Below, in pieces: positions 16,241-27,412 of a stretch of 64,000 nucleotides of DNA. Below the pieces are notes generated by a model. The model saw only the letters and a list, made by a program, of their open reading frames with translations. It did no database searches and was not told the origin of the DNA. The stretch is taken from contig NZ_OX419519.1 of assembly GCF_948472415.1 (NCBI RefSeq), positions 3,782,001 through 3,846,000 of the forward strand, in the 5' to 3' direction. Numbering within the stretch: the stretch's first letter is position 1; every line of letters starts with the position of its first letter. The stretch comes from Kitasatospora fiedleri (GTDB lineage: Bacteria; Actinomycetota; Actinomycetes; Streptomycetales; Streptomycetaceae). The position numbers and the translations under genes were made by a program.

Positions 16241-17243
16241 TCAGCCCAGGGTCGGCAGCTTGATCAGCACCAGCAGCGCCAGCAGCTGCACCGCCGCCGC
16301 GCCGGCCGCCTTGCCCCAGGGCAGGTCGTGAATCCGCCGCACCATGGTGGTCAGCAGGACCGCGCAGCCCACCCAGGTCGCCCAGCCGACCACCTGCACG
16401 ACCGGGTTGCCGGCCGGCAGGAAGAGGGCGAGCAGCAGCCGCGGGGCGTCGGTGGTCCAGCTGATCAGCGCGGCCAGGCCGACCGTGGACTGCCAGGGGC
16501 CGTCGCCGCCGGACTGCCGGGCCAGGACGTAGGTGACCGCGGAGAGCACCCCGCCGGCCAGCGTGAAGGCGACTGCGGCGCCGCCGATCGCCCACAGCGC
16601 GACCGCGAAGGTGGAGTGCACCACCTGGTCGTAGGTGGAGTCGAGGGCGAACACCGCGAGCACGCCGTACAGCAGCGACACGCACAGCGCGGGCAGCCAC
16701 ACCTGGTGGTCGCGCATCCGGTCGAAGGTGGCGCCGGGGCTGCGGTACATGCCGACCAGCAGCTGCCGCCAGGGCAGCCGGGGCCCGCCCGCGTGCGGCG
16801 CGGCCTGGCCGCCGGCCCGGTAGACGGCGACGTTGTCCGCCGCCCCGGGGGCGTAGCCGCCCGGCTCGGGGCCGTCCGGGTGGTGGCCGTAGCCGTAGCC
16901 GTCCTGCCCCGCCGGGTGGCCCGGGTGGCCGCCGTACCCGTCGTCGTAGCCCTGGCCGTCGTAGCCCTGGCTGTCGTAGCCCCGGCCGTAGCCGTCGTCG
17001 TACGGGTACGGCTGCTCACCGTAGGGCTGGTCGCCGTAGGGCTGCTCGCCGAGCGCGAAGGCCCTGGTGTGGCCGGGGCCGGTCGCCGGGGCCGGTGGGC
17101 CCGGGGTGCGGGGCGGTGAAGTACTCGGGGGCGCCGGTGGGCGCGCCGGGGTACGGGTCGCCCTGGGGGGTGCCCGGTGCGGGTGCCGTCCAGCGCTGCC
17201 GGGGATCGGCGCCCCGTCCGTCGTCGTGTCGATTGCCAGCCAC
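16241..17243 (-). pseudogene. Yip1-family membrane protein, frame broken by a 13-bp duplication
   Basis: The C-terminal 170 residues have about five membrane helices (WLPALCVSLLYGVLAVFAL, FAVALWAIGGAAVAFTLAGG and others) and match Yip1-type proteins. Upstream is a Tyr/Gly/Pro-rich cytosolic part (LGEQPYGDQPYGEQPYPY). The natural N-terminus (VAGNRHDDGRGADPRQRW from GTG 17243) is in another frame. The switch falls in a tandem repeat with a 13-bp period (17072-17096). Deleting one period joins the halves as GPTGPGHTRAFALGEQ, so duplication is the likely cause. If real, the membrane part is not made from the normal start. Confidence 0.7.
17072..17096. repeat. 13-bp-period tandem duplication in the Yip1 gene
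   Basis: GCCGGGGCCGGT at 17072-17083 and again at 17085-17096, one base apart. It marks the frame change in the membrane-protein gene. Confidence 0.85.
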
Positions 17244-17373
17244 GCCTCGACGGTACCCGCAACGGCTGACCCACCGTCGGGTGATCATGGCGGTGGGGCC
17301 GGATTGCAGCCGTCCTGTGACGGTGCGCCCGGATTCGGCCCGACGTGTTCCGGCGGAGTCCGAGCGGGAGGGC

Positions 17374-18522
17374 TCAGCCGGTGACGCCGGCGCCGGGCGC
17401 GTGCACCGCGGCGGCGTTGCTGAGGCCGGCCTCGCAGCCGCCGGGGCCCGCCGACAGCCGGACGGCGCCGACCGGGAGCCGGGTGCCGCAGGCGATCCGC
17501 AGGCCGGACGGGAGCTCGTTCTCGGCCTCCAGGACGGCGCCGTCGCCGATCACCACGCCGTCCAGCGAGCAGCGCTCACCGACCTCGGCGTAGGCGCCGA
17601 CGATGGAGTCCCGGACGTACGCGCCGGCCTCGATCCGGGCGCCGGGCAGCACCACGCTGCCCTCGACGATGGCGCCGGCGGCGACCCGGGCGCCCTCGGA
17701 GACCACGGTGCCGGAGCTGAGCACGGCGGCCGGGTCGACGTGCGAGCCGGGCAGCAGCAGCGCCTCGCCGGTGGGGCCGGGGACGGCCGGGGAGTCGACC
17801 TTGCCGAGCACCAGGTCGGCCGAGCCGCGGACGAAGGCCCCGGGGGTGCCCAGGTCCAGCCAGTAGGAGGTGTCGACGACGCCGCGCAGCAGCGCGCCGG
17901 TGGCGAGCAGTTCGGGGAAGGTCTCGCGCTCGACCGAGACCTCGCGGCCGGTCGGGATGCGGTCGATCACCGAGCGGGTGAAGACGTAGCAGCCCGCGTT
18001 GATCTGGTCGGTGACGATCTGCTCGGGGGTCTCGGGCTTCTCCAGGAAGGCGAGCACCCGGCCGTCCGGGTCGGTCGGGACGAGGCCGAAGGCGCGCGGA
18101 TCGGCCACCCGGGTGAGGTGCAGGGTGACGTCGGCGCCGGAGGCGCTGTGCCCGTCGCGCAGGGCGGCGATGTCCAGGCCGGAGAGGATGTCGCCGTTGA
18201 AGACCAGCACCGGCTCGTCGGGGCCGCAGGTGAGGCCGGTGGCGGCGTTGCGGATCGCGCCGCCGGTGCCCAGCGGCTCCTCCTCGGTGAGGTAGACCAG
18301 TTCGATGCCGTAGGGGCTGCCGTCCTGGAAGTGGTCGACGAAGACCTCGGCGAGGTAGGAGGTGGCGAGCACCACGCGGGTGACGCCGGCGGCGGCGGCC
18401 CGGGCGAGCTGGTGCGCGATGAACGGGACGCCCGCCACGGGCAGCATCGGTTTCGGCGTATGGGTGGTCAACGGACGGAGGCGGGTGCCCTTGCCTCCGA
18501 CCAGCATGATCGCCTGGGTCAT
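17374..18522 (-). CDS. NDP-sugar pyrophosphorylase (mannose-1-P guanylyltransferase type)
   Basis: 382 residues. It makes an activated sugar nucleotide from a sugar-1-phosphate and NTP. The N-terminus has MLVGGKGTRLRPLTTH and TPKPMLPVAGVPF, the nucleotide-binding signature and catalytic Lys. VLVFNGDIL (metal-binding Asp) and VFTRSVIDRI follow. The C-terminal third is a left-handed beta-helix of hexapeptide repeats (GTVVSEGARVAAGAIVEGSV). ATG 18522 has GGGAGA upstream. Two-domain enzymes like this feed GDP-mannose to glycosylation and cell-envelope synthesis; the exact sugar is inferred. Confidence 0.88.
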   Translation of the reverse strand: MTQAIMLVGGKGTRLRPLTTHTPKPMLPVAGVPFIAHQLARAAAAGVTRVVLATSYLAEVFVDHFQDGSPYGIELVYLTEEEPLGTGGAIRNAATGLTCGPDEPVLVFNGDILSGLDIAALRDGHSASGADVTLHLTRVADPRAFGLVPTDPDGRVLAFLEKPETPEQIVTDQINAGCYVFTRSVIDRIPTGREVSVERETFPELLATGALLRGVVDTSYWLDLGTPGAFVRGSADLVLGKVDSPAVPGPTGEALLLPGSHVDPAAVLSSGTVVSEGARVAAGAIVEGSVVLPGARIEAGAYVRDSIVGAYAEVGERCSLDGVVIGDGAVLEAENELPSGLRIACGTRLPVGAVRLSAGPGGCEAGLSNAAAVHAPGAGVTG

Positions 18523-18842
18523 GGTGCTGTCTCCCGTGGTCGAATTCCGGCGGCCCGGCACGACAGGGTCCGGTGCGCTCGCTCGGTGAACTGGCCGGGG
18601 CGGCGTGCCATGGCCTCCGACGGAACCGGTCCTTCCCGCGGTTCCGTCGCACACTCTATTTGCTCGAACATCGCCTGAGTGCCACCACCCCGGTCGATCG
18701 TGCGTGCGGATCGGCGCTCCGGGGCCGGGCCGCGGCCCCGGTGCCGTACTCCGGTCCGGACGCGGCCGGACCCCGGGGCCGCGACGGGCGCCCGGGGTCC
18801 GGGTGGTGCGGGGGTGCAGGTGGTGCAGGTGGTGCGGGGGTG
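18523..18842. other. Intergenic region upstream of the pyrophosphorylase gene
   Basis: About 320 bp with a hairpin at 18719-18741 and short GGTGCAGGT-type repeats at about 18812-18840, beyond the stop of the Fe-S gene. The promoter of the pyrophosphorylase gene should lie in the part next to 18522. No small gene was recognised. Confidence 0.5.
18719..18741 (-). terminator. GC hairpin downstream of the Fe-S oxidoreductase gene
   Basis: CCGGGGCC (18719-18726), 7-nt loop, GGCCCCGG (18734-18741). Confidence 0.55.
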
Positions 18843-21056
18843 TCAGGCCTCGACCGGCTCCGCCTCGGCGGCGGGGGCGGCCTTGACCGACTCCAGCAGC
18901 AGCTGGGCGACGTCGACGACCTTGAGGTGCTCCTTGGCCGCGCCCTCGTTCTTCTTGCCGTTGACCGAGTCGGAGAGCATCACCAGGCAGAACGGGCAGG
19001 CGGTGGAGACGATGTCCGGGTTCAGCGACAGCGCCTCGTCCACCCGCTCGGTGTTGATCCGCTTGCCGATCCGCTCCTCCATCCACATCCGGGCGCCGCC
19101 GGCGCCGCAGCAGAAGCCGCGCTCCTTGTGGCGGTGCATCTCCTCGTTGCGCAGGCCGGGCACCCGGCCGATGATCTCGCGCGGCGGGGTGTAGACCTTG
19201 TTGTGCCGGCCGAGGTAGCACGGGTCGTGGTAGGTGATCAGGCCCTCCACCGGGTTCACCGGCAGCAGCTTGCCCTCGTCGATCAGGTGCTGGAGCAGCT
19301 GGGTGTGGTGGATGACCTCGAAGTGGCCGCCGAGCTGCGGGTACTCGTTGGCGATGGTGTTGAAGCAGTGCGGGCAGGTGGCGACGATCCGCTTGGTGGG
19401 GGCGTCCTCCAGCGCGGCGTTCAGGGTCTCGACGTTCTGCGCGCCGAGCATCTGGAACAGGAACTCGTTGCCGAGGCGGCGCGGGGAGTCACCGGTGCAG
19501 GTCTCCTCCTTGCCGAGGATGGCGAACTTCACGCCCGCGGTGTGCAGCAGTTCGGCGAACGCCTTGGTGGTCTTCTTGGCCCGGTCCTCCAGGGCGCCGG
19601 CGCAGCCGACCCAGTAGAGGTACTCGACCTCGGCGGGGTCGATGTCCTCGCCGATCACCGGCACCTCGATGCCGGTCTCCTTCTTCAGCTCCTTGACCCA
19701 GTCCAGCCGGGCCTTGGTGGCCAGGCCCCACGGGTTGCCCTTGTTCTCCAGGTTCTTGAGCATCGTCCCGGCCTCGGTCGGGAAGCTGCTCTCGATCATC
19801 ACCTGGTAGCGGCGCATGTCGACGATGTGGTCGATGTGCTCGATGTCGACCGGGCACTGCTCGACGCAGGCGCCGCAGGTGGTGCAGGACCACAGGACGT
19901 CCGGGTCGATGACGCCGTTCTCCTCGGCGGTGCCGATCAGCGGGCGCTCGGCCTCGGCCAGGGCGGCGGCGGGGACGCCGGCGAGCTGCTCGGCGGTGGC
20001 CTGCTCCTCGCCCTCCATGGACTTGCCGCCGCCGGCCAGCAGGTAGGGCGCCTTGGCGAAGGCGTGCTCGCGCAGGCTCATGATCAGCAGCTTGGGCGAG
20101 AGCGGCTTGCCGGTGTTCCAGGCCGGGCACTGCGACTGGCAGCGGCCGCACTCGGTGCAGGTGGAGAAGTCGAGGATGCCCTTCCAGGAGAAGTGCTCGA
20201 CCTGGGAGACGCCGAACACGGCGTCGTCGGCCGGGTCCTCGAAGTCGATCGGGGCGCCGCCGCTGGTCATCGGGCGCAGCGCGCCGAGCGCGGTGCCGCC
20301 GTCGTCCTCGCGCTTGAAGTAGATGTTGAAGAAGGCCAGGAAGCGGTGCCAGGCGACGCCCATCGAGGGGTTGACGCCGATGGTGATCGCCCAGGCGAAG
20401 GAGATGCAGATCTTCAGCATCGCGAACAGGTAGACCAGGTTGACCAGGGTGCCGTGCGCGGTGCCGTGGAAGGCGGCGGCGATCGGGTACGAGACCAGGT
20501 AGGCCGGGTCGTAGGAGTCGACGCCCTCCAGGGCGCCCTCCAGGCCGCGCAGCATCATGATGCACAGGCCGATGCCGAGGATCGTGTACTCGACGTAGAA
20601 CGCCTGCCAGGCGATCGAGCCGGCGAACCGGGACTTGCGGCCGGCCCGGGAGGGCAGGCTGAGCAGGCGGATCACCATCAGGGTGAGGATGCCCAGGGTG
20701 GTGAGGGTGCCGATCAGCTCGACGAAGATGTTCCACGGCAGCCAGTGGCCGATGACCGGGAGCACGAACTCGGCGTCGAAGAGCTGCCCGAAGGCGTTCA
20801 CCAGGGTGAGCACCAGCGAGAAGAACCCGACGGCGACGAACCAGTGGGCGACGCCGACGACGCCCCAGCGGTTCATCCGGGTGTGGCCGAGGAACTCCTT
20901 GGCCACGGTGGCGACCCGCTGCGCGGGCTGCCCGAATCGGGTGCCGTCGGCGGAGCCGGTGCGCACCACCTTGTAGATGTACAGCGCCGCACGGGCGGCG
21001 AGCGCGGTGCCGATCACGAATGTGACCAGCGAGATGACGATCGCTGCTAGCTGCAT
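18843..21056 (-). CDS. Membrane-anchored (Fe-S) oxidoreductase, HdrD/GlpC-like
   Basis: 737 residues. The N-terminus (about 1-250) has several membrane helices and His residues, a haem b-type membrane subunit. Two ferredoxin motifs follow, CTECGRCQSQCPAW and CTTCGACVEQCPVD. The rest holds two cysteine-rich CCG domains (CPHCFNTIANEYPQLGGH...HDPCYLGRHN and GFCCGAGGARMW...CPFCLVML) as in heterodisulfide-reductase-like proteins. It probably passes electrons between a cytosolic donor and the quinone pool; the donor is not known. It is monocistronic, with the start facing the dnaK promoter region. Confidence 0.88.
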   Translation of the reverse strand: MQLAAIVISLVTFVIGTALAARAALYIYKVVRTGSADGTRFGQPAQRVATVAKEFLGHTRMNRWGVVGVAHWFVAVGFFSLVLTLVNAFGQLFDAEFVLPVIGHWLPWNIFVELIGTLTTLGILTLMVIRLLSLPSRAGRKSRFAGSIAWQAFYVEYTILGIGLCIMMLRGLEGALEGVDSYDPAYLVSYPIAAAFHGTAHGTLVNLVYLFAMLKICISFAWAITIGVNPSMGVAWHRFLAFFNIYFKREDDGGTALGALRPMTSGGAPIDFEDPADDAVFGVSQVEHFSWKGILDFSTCTECGRCQSQCPAWNTGKPLSPKLLIMSLREHAFAKAPYLLAGGGKSMEGEEQATAEQLAGVPAAALAEAERPLIGTAEENGVIDPDVLWSCTTCGACVEQCPVDIEHIDHIVDMRRYQVMIESSFPTEAGTMLKNLENKGNPWGLATKARLDWVKELKKETGIEVPVIGEDIDPAEVEYLYWVGCAGALEDRAKKTTKAFAELLHTAGVKFAILGKEETCTGDSPRRLGNEFLFQMLGAQNVETLNAALEDAPTKRIVATCPHCFNTIANEYPQLGGHFEVIHHTQLLQHLIDEGKLLPVNPVEGLITYHDPCYLGRHNKVYTPPREIIGRVPGLRNEEMHRHKERGFCCGAGGARMWMEERIGKRINTERVDEALSLNPDIVSTACPFCLVMLSDSVNGKKNEGAAKEHLKVVDVAQLLLESVKAAPAAEAEPVEA

Positions 21057-21268
21057 CGGCTCTCCGTCTCCAGCGGCTCTGGTCCGAGTCTTCCCTTGGG
21101 TCCCCCCGCAGATTGTACTGGTCGGTAACTTGCAGGGTCGACGCGCCGGACATTACCGCGCGTTAACACTCCGCCAGAAGATGTTCAAGGTATGGCGGCA
21201 GTCACTAAGCCCAGACTCACCCGTCCGGAGCAGCCGCCGGACCCCTCGCGACATAAGCGCTCAGTAAA

Positions 21269-21289
21269 GTTGAGCGACACGGACTCAAA
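21269..21289. promoter_or_regulatory. HAIR operator 1 (HspR site)
   Basis: GTTGAGC-N7-ACTCAAA, against the HspR consensus CTTGAGT-N7-ACTCAAG. It lies about 75 bp before dnaK. Confidence 0.8.
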
Positions 21290-21320
21290 GCTGTTGACGC
21301 CGCCCGATCGGTCGTGCATC

Positions 21321-21341
21321 CTTGAGTCCGTACTGCTCAAC
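21321..21341. promoter_or_regulatory. HAIR operator 2 (HspR site)
   Basis: CTTGAGT-N7-GCTCAAC: a perfect left half and a 5/7 right half. It is immediately upstream of the dnaK ribosome site. Repression by the HspR encoded at the end of the operon is the established circuit in streptomycetes. Confidence 0.85.
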
Positions 21342-21362
21342 TTCTCCTCGGAGGTATTCACG

Positions 21363-23206
<1,844 letters not shown>

Positions 23207-23210
<4 letters not shown>

Positions 23211-23797
23211 CGGAGAAGCCGCAGGGCGAGCAGCCCGGCGACGACTCCGCCGCCGAGGAGGCCGTGCTCAAGGCAGCCGAGGAGGCCGTCGCGGGTGCGG
23301 GTGCCGACGAACTGGCCGCCGCCAAGCGCGAGGCCGGCGAGCGCACCGCCGACCTGCAGCGGCTCCAGGCCGAGTACCAGAACTACCGCAAGCGGGTCGA
23401 GCGCGACCGGGCCACCGTCCGGGAGATCGCGGTCTCCAGCATCCTGGAGTCGCTGGTCCCGGTGCTGGACGACATCGGCCGGGCCCGCGAGCACGGCGAG
23501 GTGACGGGCGGCTTCAAGTCGGTCGCCGAGTCGCTGGAGACGGTCGTCGCCAAGCTCGGGCTGCAGCAGTTCGGCAAGGAGGGCGAGCCCTTCGACCCGA
23601 CCATCCACGAGGCGCTGATGCACAGCTACTCGTCGGACGTGACGGAGGACACCTGCGTGCAGATCCTCCAGCCCGGGTACCGGATCGGCGAGCGGATCAT
23701 CCGCCCGGCGATGGTCGCGGTCGCGGAGCCCCAGCCGGGCACCCAGACCACCGGCGAGCCGGACGGCGACCAGGCTGACGGCCCGTCCGACAGCTGA
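23207..23797 (+). CDS. grpE: GrpE nucleotide-exchange factor
   Basis: 196 residues. It accelerates ADP release from DnaK. An N-terminal acidic disordered part, a long coiled coil with [19 protein letters not shown], then the beta domain with [19 protein letters not shown] and [16 protein letters not shown]. The start overlaps the dnaK stop (ATGA). A hairpin follows before dnaJ. Confidence 0.97.
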
Positions 23798-23810
23798 GTA
23801 GAGTCCCCGT

Positions 23811-23859
23811 GCGCTGCGGAGTCGTACGTCGTCCAGTACGACGGCCGGCTCCGCAGCGC
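23811..23859 (+). promoter_or_regulatory. Intra-operon hairpin between grpE and dnaJ
   Basis: GCGCTGCGGAG (23811-23821) pairs with CTCCGCAGCGC (23849-23859), with inner GTACG/CGTAC-like pairing. No T tract follows, so it may adjust relative expression or mRNA ends and need not terminate. Confidence 0.6.
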
Positions 23860-23935
23860 CGTATCACGGCACCGCACCGCGCGGTGCCGGCAGGCAACAG
23901 AACTTCGGGATTCCGGGAGGTGGCGGTCAAAGGCC

Positions 23936-25084
23936 ATGAGCGCTAAGGACTACGTGGAGAAGGACTACTACAAGGTCCTCGGCGTGCCCAAGGACGCCAC
24001 CGCCGCAGAGATCAAGAAGACGTACCGCAAGCTGGCCCGCGAGTTCCACCCGGACGCGAACAAGGGCGACGCCAAGGCCGAGGAGCGCTTCAAGGACATC
24101 TCCGAGGCGTACGACGTGCTCTCCGACGAGAAGCGCCGCAAGGAGTACGACGAGGCCCGCTCGCTGTTCGCGGGCGGCGGCTTCCGGCCCGGCGGGGCGG
24201 GCGCGGCCGGGGGCTTCGACTTCGGCGACCTCTTCAACGGCGGGAGCGGCTCGGGCGGCGGCGGGATCGGCGACGTGTTCGGCGGCCTGTTCAACCGCGG
24301 CGGTCGGCAGACCGCCCAGCCGCGCCGCGGGGCCGACGTCGAGACCGAGGTCACGCTGAACTTCGAGGAGGCCGTGGACGGCGCGACGGTGCCGCTGCGG
24401 ATGACCTCCCAGGCCGCCTGCCGCGCCTGCGCCGGGACGGGCGCCAAGGCCGGCACCACCCCGCGGGTCTGCCCGACCTGCGTCGGCGCGGGCACCGTCA
24501 GCCGGGGCCAGGGCGCCTTCGCGCTCTCCGAGCCCTGCCGGGACTGCAAGGGCCGCGGCATGATCGTCGACGACCCGTGCACCGTCTGCCACGGCAGCGG
24601 CCGGGCCTCCTCGGCCCGCACCATGCAGGTGCGCATCCCGGCCGGGGTGCAGGACGGCCAGCGAATCCGGCTCAAGGGCAAGGGCGCCCAGGGCGAGCGC
24701 GGTGGCCAGCCCGGAGACCTGTACGTCACGGTGCACGTCGACCCGCACCCGGTGTTCGGGCGCAAGGGCGACAACCTCACGGTGACCGTGCCGGTGAGCT
24801 TCCCCGAAGCCGCGCTGGGCGGCACCATCGAGGTGCCGACCCTGAACGGTCCGGCCGTGAAGCTCAAGCTGCCGCCCGGCAGCGCCAACGGCCTGACCAT
24901 GCGGGCCCGGGGCAAGGGCGCCACCCGCAAGGACGGCACCCGCGGCGACCTGCTGGTCACCGTGGAGGTCTCGGTGCCCAAGCACGTCGACGGAGACGCG
25001 CTGACCGCACTGGAGCAGTACCGCGAGGCCACCGCCTCGGACGACCCGCGAGCCGCCCTGTTCAAGGCGGCGGAGGGAGCGTGA
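23936..25084 (+). CDS. dnaJ: Hsp40 co-chaperone DnaJ
   Basis: 382 residues. It stimulates DnaK ATPase. J domain at 1-75 with HPDAN in place of the HPD loop context (EFHPDANKGD), a Gly/Phe-rich linker at about 80-125, and four CxxCxGxG-type zinc repeats (CRACAGTG, CPTCVGAG, CRDCKGRG, CTVCHGSG). The C-terminal substrate domains follow. ATG 23936 has GGGAGGTGG upstream. This is the DnaJ1 type that sits in the HspR operon. Confidence 0.97.
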   Translation: MSAKDYVEKDYYKVLGVPKDATAAEIKKTYRKLAREFHPDANKGDAKAEERFKDISEAYDVLSDEKRRKEYDEARSLFAGGGFRPGGAGAAGGFDFGDLFNGGSGSGGGGIGDVFGGLFNRGGRQTAQPRRGADVETEVTLNFEEAVDGATVPLRMTSQAACRACAGTGAKAGTTPRVCPTCVGAGTVSRGQGAFALSEPCRDCKGRGMIVDDPCTVCHGSGRASSARTMQVRIPAGVQDGQRIRLKGKGAQGERGGQPGDLYVTVHVDPHPVFGRKGDNLTVTVPVSFPEAALGGTIEVPTLNGPAVKLKLPPGSANGLTMRARGKGATRKDGTRGDLLVTVEVSVPKHVDGDALTALEQYREATASDDPRAALFKAAEGA

Positions 25085-25091
25085 GACCCCG

Positions 25092-25616
25092 ATGAGTCCC
25101 CATCCCGACAGCAGCCGCGACGGCACCGGCCGGATCGGCCCCGGCCCCGGCCTGGGCGAGGGCCTGCCCGGCGGCGGCCGCCCCCGCGCCGCCGCCCCGC
25201 CGTACGTGCTCACCGAGGACACCCCGGTCTACGTCATCTCGGTGGCCGCCGAACTCTCCGGGCTGCACCCGCAGACCCTCCGCCAGTACGACCGCCTCGG
25301 CCTGGTCAGCCCCGACCGCACCGCCGGCCGCGGCCGCCGCTACTCCGCCCGGGACATCCAGCAGCTGCGCGAGGTCCAGCGGCTCTCCCAGGACGAGGGC
25401 ATCAACCTGGCCGGCATCAAGCGGATCATCGAGCTGGAGAACCAGGTCGCCGCCCTGCAGTCGCGCGTCAGCGAACTGGTCGACGCCCTGGAGAGCGCCG
25501 CCGCCACCCTCCAGCAGCGCGAGGCCGCCGTGCACGCCTCCTACCGCCGCGACCTGGTCCCCTACCAGCAGGTCCAGCAGTCCAGCGCGCTGGTGGTCTG
25601 GCGGCCCAAGCGCTGA
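25092..25616 (+). CDS. hspR: Heat-shock repressor HspR (MerR family)
   Basis: 174 residues. Represses the dnaK operon, clpB and lon through HAIR sites, with DnaK as co-repressor. The winged helix is VYVISVAAELSGLHPQTLRQ then YDRLGLVSPDR and RRYSARDIQQLREV. A coiled coil follows (IIELENQVAALQSRVSELVD), and a basic C-terminal tail. The first 40 residues are Gly/Pro/Arg-rich and longer than in typical HspR. It starts 7 bp after dnaJ, so it is autoregulated with the operon. Confidence 0.96.
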   Translation: MSPHPDSSRDGTGRIGPGPGLGEGLPGGGRPRAAAPPYVLTEDTPVYVISVAAELSGLHPQTLRQYDRLGLVSPDRTAGRGRRYSARDIQQLREVQRLSQDEGINLAGIKRIIELENQVAALQSRVSELVDALESAAATLQQREAAVHASYRRDLVPYQQVQQSSALVVWRPKR

Positions 25617-25630
25617 GCGCCCGGCACCGA

Positions 25631-25668
25631 GCCGCCGACACCCCTCCCGTTCGGGGGGTGCCGGCGGC
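25631..25668 (+). terminator. Terminator of the dnaK operon
   Basis: GCCGCCGACACCCC (25631-25644) pairs with 25655-25668 with one mismatch, 14 bp after the hspR stop. Confidence 0.75.
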
Positions 25669-25817
25669 TTCCGCGTCCTGTCAGAGTTCTTTTCCGGAGC
25701 GCCGCCCGCCTGTCCGCAGTCCGGTAATCCGAGGGGGATCGGGAGACCTTCGCTCTATGATGCGGGCCGGAGGGCACGCGCCGGATCCACCAAAGGCCCC
25801 AGCTCAGGCAAGGAGTC

Positions 25818-26825
25818 ATGGACATGAGCACTGAGCGGAGGAACCCCGCCGCAGCCCCTGGCCTTTCCCCCGAGGCCCGGGCCCTCTACACCCGGGCCGT
25901 GCAGAGCGGCGGGAAGCTGACCGGGCGCCACGCCCTCCCCGCCGACCGGGACGACCCCGCGCTGCACGAACTGCTGGACGTCGGGCTCCTGCAGCCCGAG
26001 GTGGGCCCGGCCGGGACGTACGCGGTGAAGGACCCCCAGCAGCTGGCCGAGGCATTGTCACTGGGCTTCCAGCTGGAAGCCACCAGAATCCTGCACCGCT
26101 CGATGGCGACCACCCAGGCCCTGCAAGAACTCCACCAGGAGTACCTGGCCTACATCGCGCACCCCGAATCCGGCGGCGCCATCGAATACGTCCAGGGCCG
26201 GGGGAACATCAACGAAAACCTGGCGGCGATCATGGCCAGTGCGTCGAATGAAATGCTCACGGCACAACCCGGCGGGGGCCGCGGCGAGGACGCCCTGAAG
26301 ATAGCGATCGCCCGCGATATGGAATTCGTGGAACGCGGCGGGACGATCAGGACCATCTACCAGCCGAGCGCCCGCTATTCGAACCCGACGATCAGCTACG
26401 TCCAGGCGGTGACCCAAGAAGGTTGCCAGGTGAGAACACTGGACGAGGCCTTCGCCAAGCTGATCGTGATCGACCGGAAGGTCGCCGTGATAACCGTCGG
26501 CGACGAGCAGAACCGGGACCGCGCGGCCTTCGTCCGGGACGACGCCGTCATCGACTACATCGTGGGCGTCTTCCACAGCCAGTGGGAACGCGCCATCCCC
26601 TTCACCGGCGGCCACGAAATACCGCCGCAGGTGGTGTCCAGCATGCGCAAGCAAATCATCCGCATGATGCTGGAGGGCATCGCGCACCGCACGATCGCCC
26701 GGCGCATCGGCCTCAGCGAGCGCACCCTCGCCCGCCACATCGCCGAAATGCGCGAGGAGTACGGGGTGGAGACGCTCTTCCAGCTCGGGTGGAAGATCGC
26801 ACAGGCCGAGGGGCCGACGGGCTGA
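25818..26825 (+). CDS. TrmB/LuxR-type regulator, paralogue 1
   Basis: 335 residues. N-terminal winged-helix-like part (LSPEARALYTRAVQSGGKL), a middle PLD-like domain as in TrmB regulators (IRTIYQPSARYSNPT, then LDEAFAKLIVIDRKVAVI and a W-containing FHSQWERAIPF), and a C-terminal LuxR-type helix-turn-helix (HRTIARRIGLSERTLARHI) ending FQLGWKIAQ. Four further copies lie at 28072-32376. The start has AAGGAG 5 nt before ATG 25818. It faces the small secreted-peptide gene, convergent and 26 bp away. Ligand and targets are unknown. Its codons are slightly less GC-rich than the other copies. Confidence 0.75.
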   Translation: MDMSTERRNPAAAPGLSPEARALYTRAVQSGGKLTGRHALPADRDDPALHELLDVGLLQPEVGPAGTYAVKDPQQLAEALSLGFQLEATRILHRSMATTQALQELHQEYLAYIAHPESGGAIEYVQGRGNINENLAAIMASASNEMLTAQPGGGRGEDALKIAIARDMEFVERGGTIRTIYQPSARYSNPTISYVQAVTQEGCQVRTLDEAFAKLIVIDRKVAVITVGDEQNRDRAAFVRDDAVIDYIVGVFHSQWERAIPFTGGHEIPPQVVSSMRKQIIRMMLEGIAHRTIARRIGLSERTLARHIAEMREEYGVETLFQLGWKIAQAEGPTG

Positions 26826-26851
26826 GCTCGGCGGCCCCTCGACGCCGGGGC

Positions 26852-27007
26852 CTACCAGTGGCTGTCCATGTCCGCCACGAGGGCCTTCTGCACCACAGTG
26901 GTCTCGGAGGCGCTCCAGTAGGAGTCCGCGCTCGCCGGGCCGGCTCCGAGAAACACAGTGATGCCCAGCAGAACAGCCGCGATCAGGATACGACGGACCT
27001 TCAGCAC
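26852..27007 (-). CDS. Small secreted peptide
   Basis: 51 residues from GTG 27007, which has AAAGGAG 8 nt upstream. It has a basic start (LKVRR), a hydrophobic core (ILIAAVLLGITVFLGAG) and a PASA-type signal-peptidase site, leaving a 24-residue product that begins DSYWSASETT and ends ADMDSHW. The mature part has no Cys and two Trp. It sits tail-to-tail with regulator paralogue 1. A signalling peptide or a small wall-associated peptide are possible; no family is recognised. Confidence 0.65.
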   Translation of the reverse strand: MLKVRRILIAAVLLGITVFLGAGPASADSYWSASETTVVQKALVADMDSHW

Positions 27008-27412
27008 AACATCACTCCTTTCGGGACAAATCCATCGCGAGCATCGCCCGCTCGAACGATGGTCGCACCAATTTCCGACATATGATTCCCCATCAACCGC
27101 CCTCACGTCACCCCACCCCCCTCATCATGCCGAGGATCGGCCGCTGAAATGTGCATGTCGGCGCGCACGAAGGGGGGCCGCGGGCCGAGGTGTCATCTAT
27201 CCGCCAGGCAGCCAGATGCCACCGTGCGCCAGTGGACTCGTTGACACCCGGCGATGGACGATCAGCTAGTCGTAACCGCAGTAGCACAATCCAGCGCGTC
27301 CACCGCACCGGCCGCCGAACCCGGAGCGCGGCAATCTCCGGGTCCTCAACCGCCGTTCCGACGGACAGGGGGCATCGGACCCGACGGCCGAATCACCACA
27401 CCCGGAGTCGAC
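27008..27412. other. Divergent intergenic region, peptide gene and deoxyribosyltransferase-like gene
   Basis: About 405 bp, noticeably richer in A/T than the surroundings (for example 27060-27100). It should carry both promoters. No further small gene with a credible ribosome site was found. Confidence 0.5.

Larger units (their letters stand above)
21057..21362. promoter_or_regulatory. Divergent promoter region between the Fe-S gene and dnaK
   Basis: 306 bp carrying two HAIR-type operators for HspR and the dnaK leader. No gene fits; an upstream in-frame extension of dnaK to 21192 lacks the conserved DnaK start. Confidence 0.7.

Noticed and set aside
17374..19221. A 615-codon protein starting far upstream of the pyrophosphorylase
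   Set aside because: The first 230 residues are antisense to or out of frame with the Fe-S gene and intergenic DNA. The conserved start MTQAIMLVGGKG with a ribosome site is at 18522.
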